A DNA stretch of 15,522 nt from contig CAYPCN010000024.1 in NCBI GenBank assembly GCA_964409235.1, forward strand, positions 1 to 15,522. The letters run 5' to 3'. This DNA comes from CAINFV01 sp964409235 (lineage in GTDB: Bacteria; Chlamydiota; Chlamydiia; Chlamydiales; FEN-1388). The notes beneath the pieces are model-generated. The model had not been told where the DNA came from and ran no database searches. It saw only the letters and a list, made by a program, of their open reading frames with translations. Below, one piece after another: positions 15,514-15,522 of this stretch; the stretch's first letter is position 1; the number at the start of each line of letters is the position of its first letter. Position numbers and translations under genes: made by a program.

Positions 15514-15522
15514 TCGCACAAC

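Noticed and set aside
1..15522. CRISPR arrays, tRNA/rRNA genes, insertion sequences
   Set aside because: None were found. The only regular repeats are the LRR units, and no transposase or terminal inverted repeats are visible.

Overview
The window looks like a chromosomal segment from a member of the Chlamydiae, probably one of the environmental, protist-associated lineages. Four things point there: an EUO-type developmental regulator beside recJ; two tandem nucleotide (ATP/ADP-type) translocases, a hallmark of energy-parasitic intracellular bacteria; the order ntt - pgsA - sppA/sohB - polA - coaE - rho, which from memory matches the order in Chlamydia trachomatis; and a partial F-box plus leucine-rich-repeat protein, a class known from amoeba-associated chlamydiae. 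The lineage call rests on recognition of families and gene order, not on a search.

Layout. Positions 1-1060 (minus strand) hold the N-terminal 353 codons of an F-box/LRR protein that runs off the left edge. Positions 1061-1440 are a divergent intergenic region. recJ follows (1441-3273, plus), convergent with euo (3386-3805, minus). A 354-base gap upstream of euo carries a possible small ORF and the promoter of the first translocase. The two translocase paralogues (4160-5728 and 5810-7357, plus) each have their own promoter-like sequence. A minus-strand pair, dedA then pgsA, is tightly coupled (4 bases apart), and the end of pgsA overlaps the end of the second translocase by 58 bp tail to tail. 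From a divergent region at about 8474-8614 a plus-strand run begins: a MscS-type channel, sppA/sohB, polA and coaE with overlaps or gaps under 10 bases, then rho after 80 bases. The window ends 9 bases after the rho stop.

Functionally, the translocases import host nucleotides or energy, and PgsA and DedA concern membrane lipid synthesis and lipid carrier handling. The MscS channel and SppA protease serve the inner membrane. RecJ and PolA do DNA repair and replication, CoaE makes CoA, Rho terminates transcription, and EUO would repress late genes in the early phase of the developmental cycle. The F-box/LRR protein is the only gene that looks aimed at the host: a candidate secreted adaptor for the host ubiquitin ligase machinery. 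It is the most interesting item here, and it is easily missed because its frame is open at the window edge. The rest is chlamydial core genome, and I do not see a wholly new multi-gene system.
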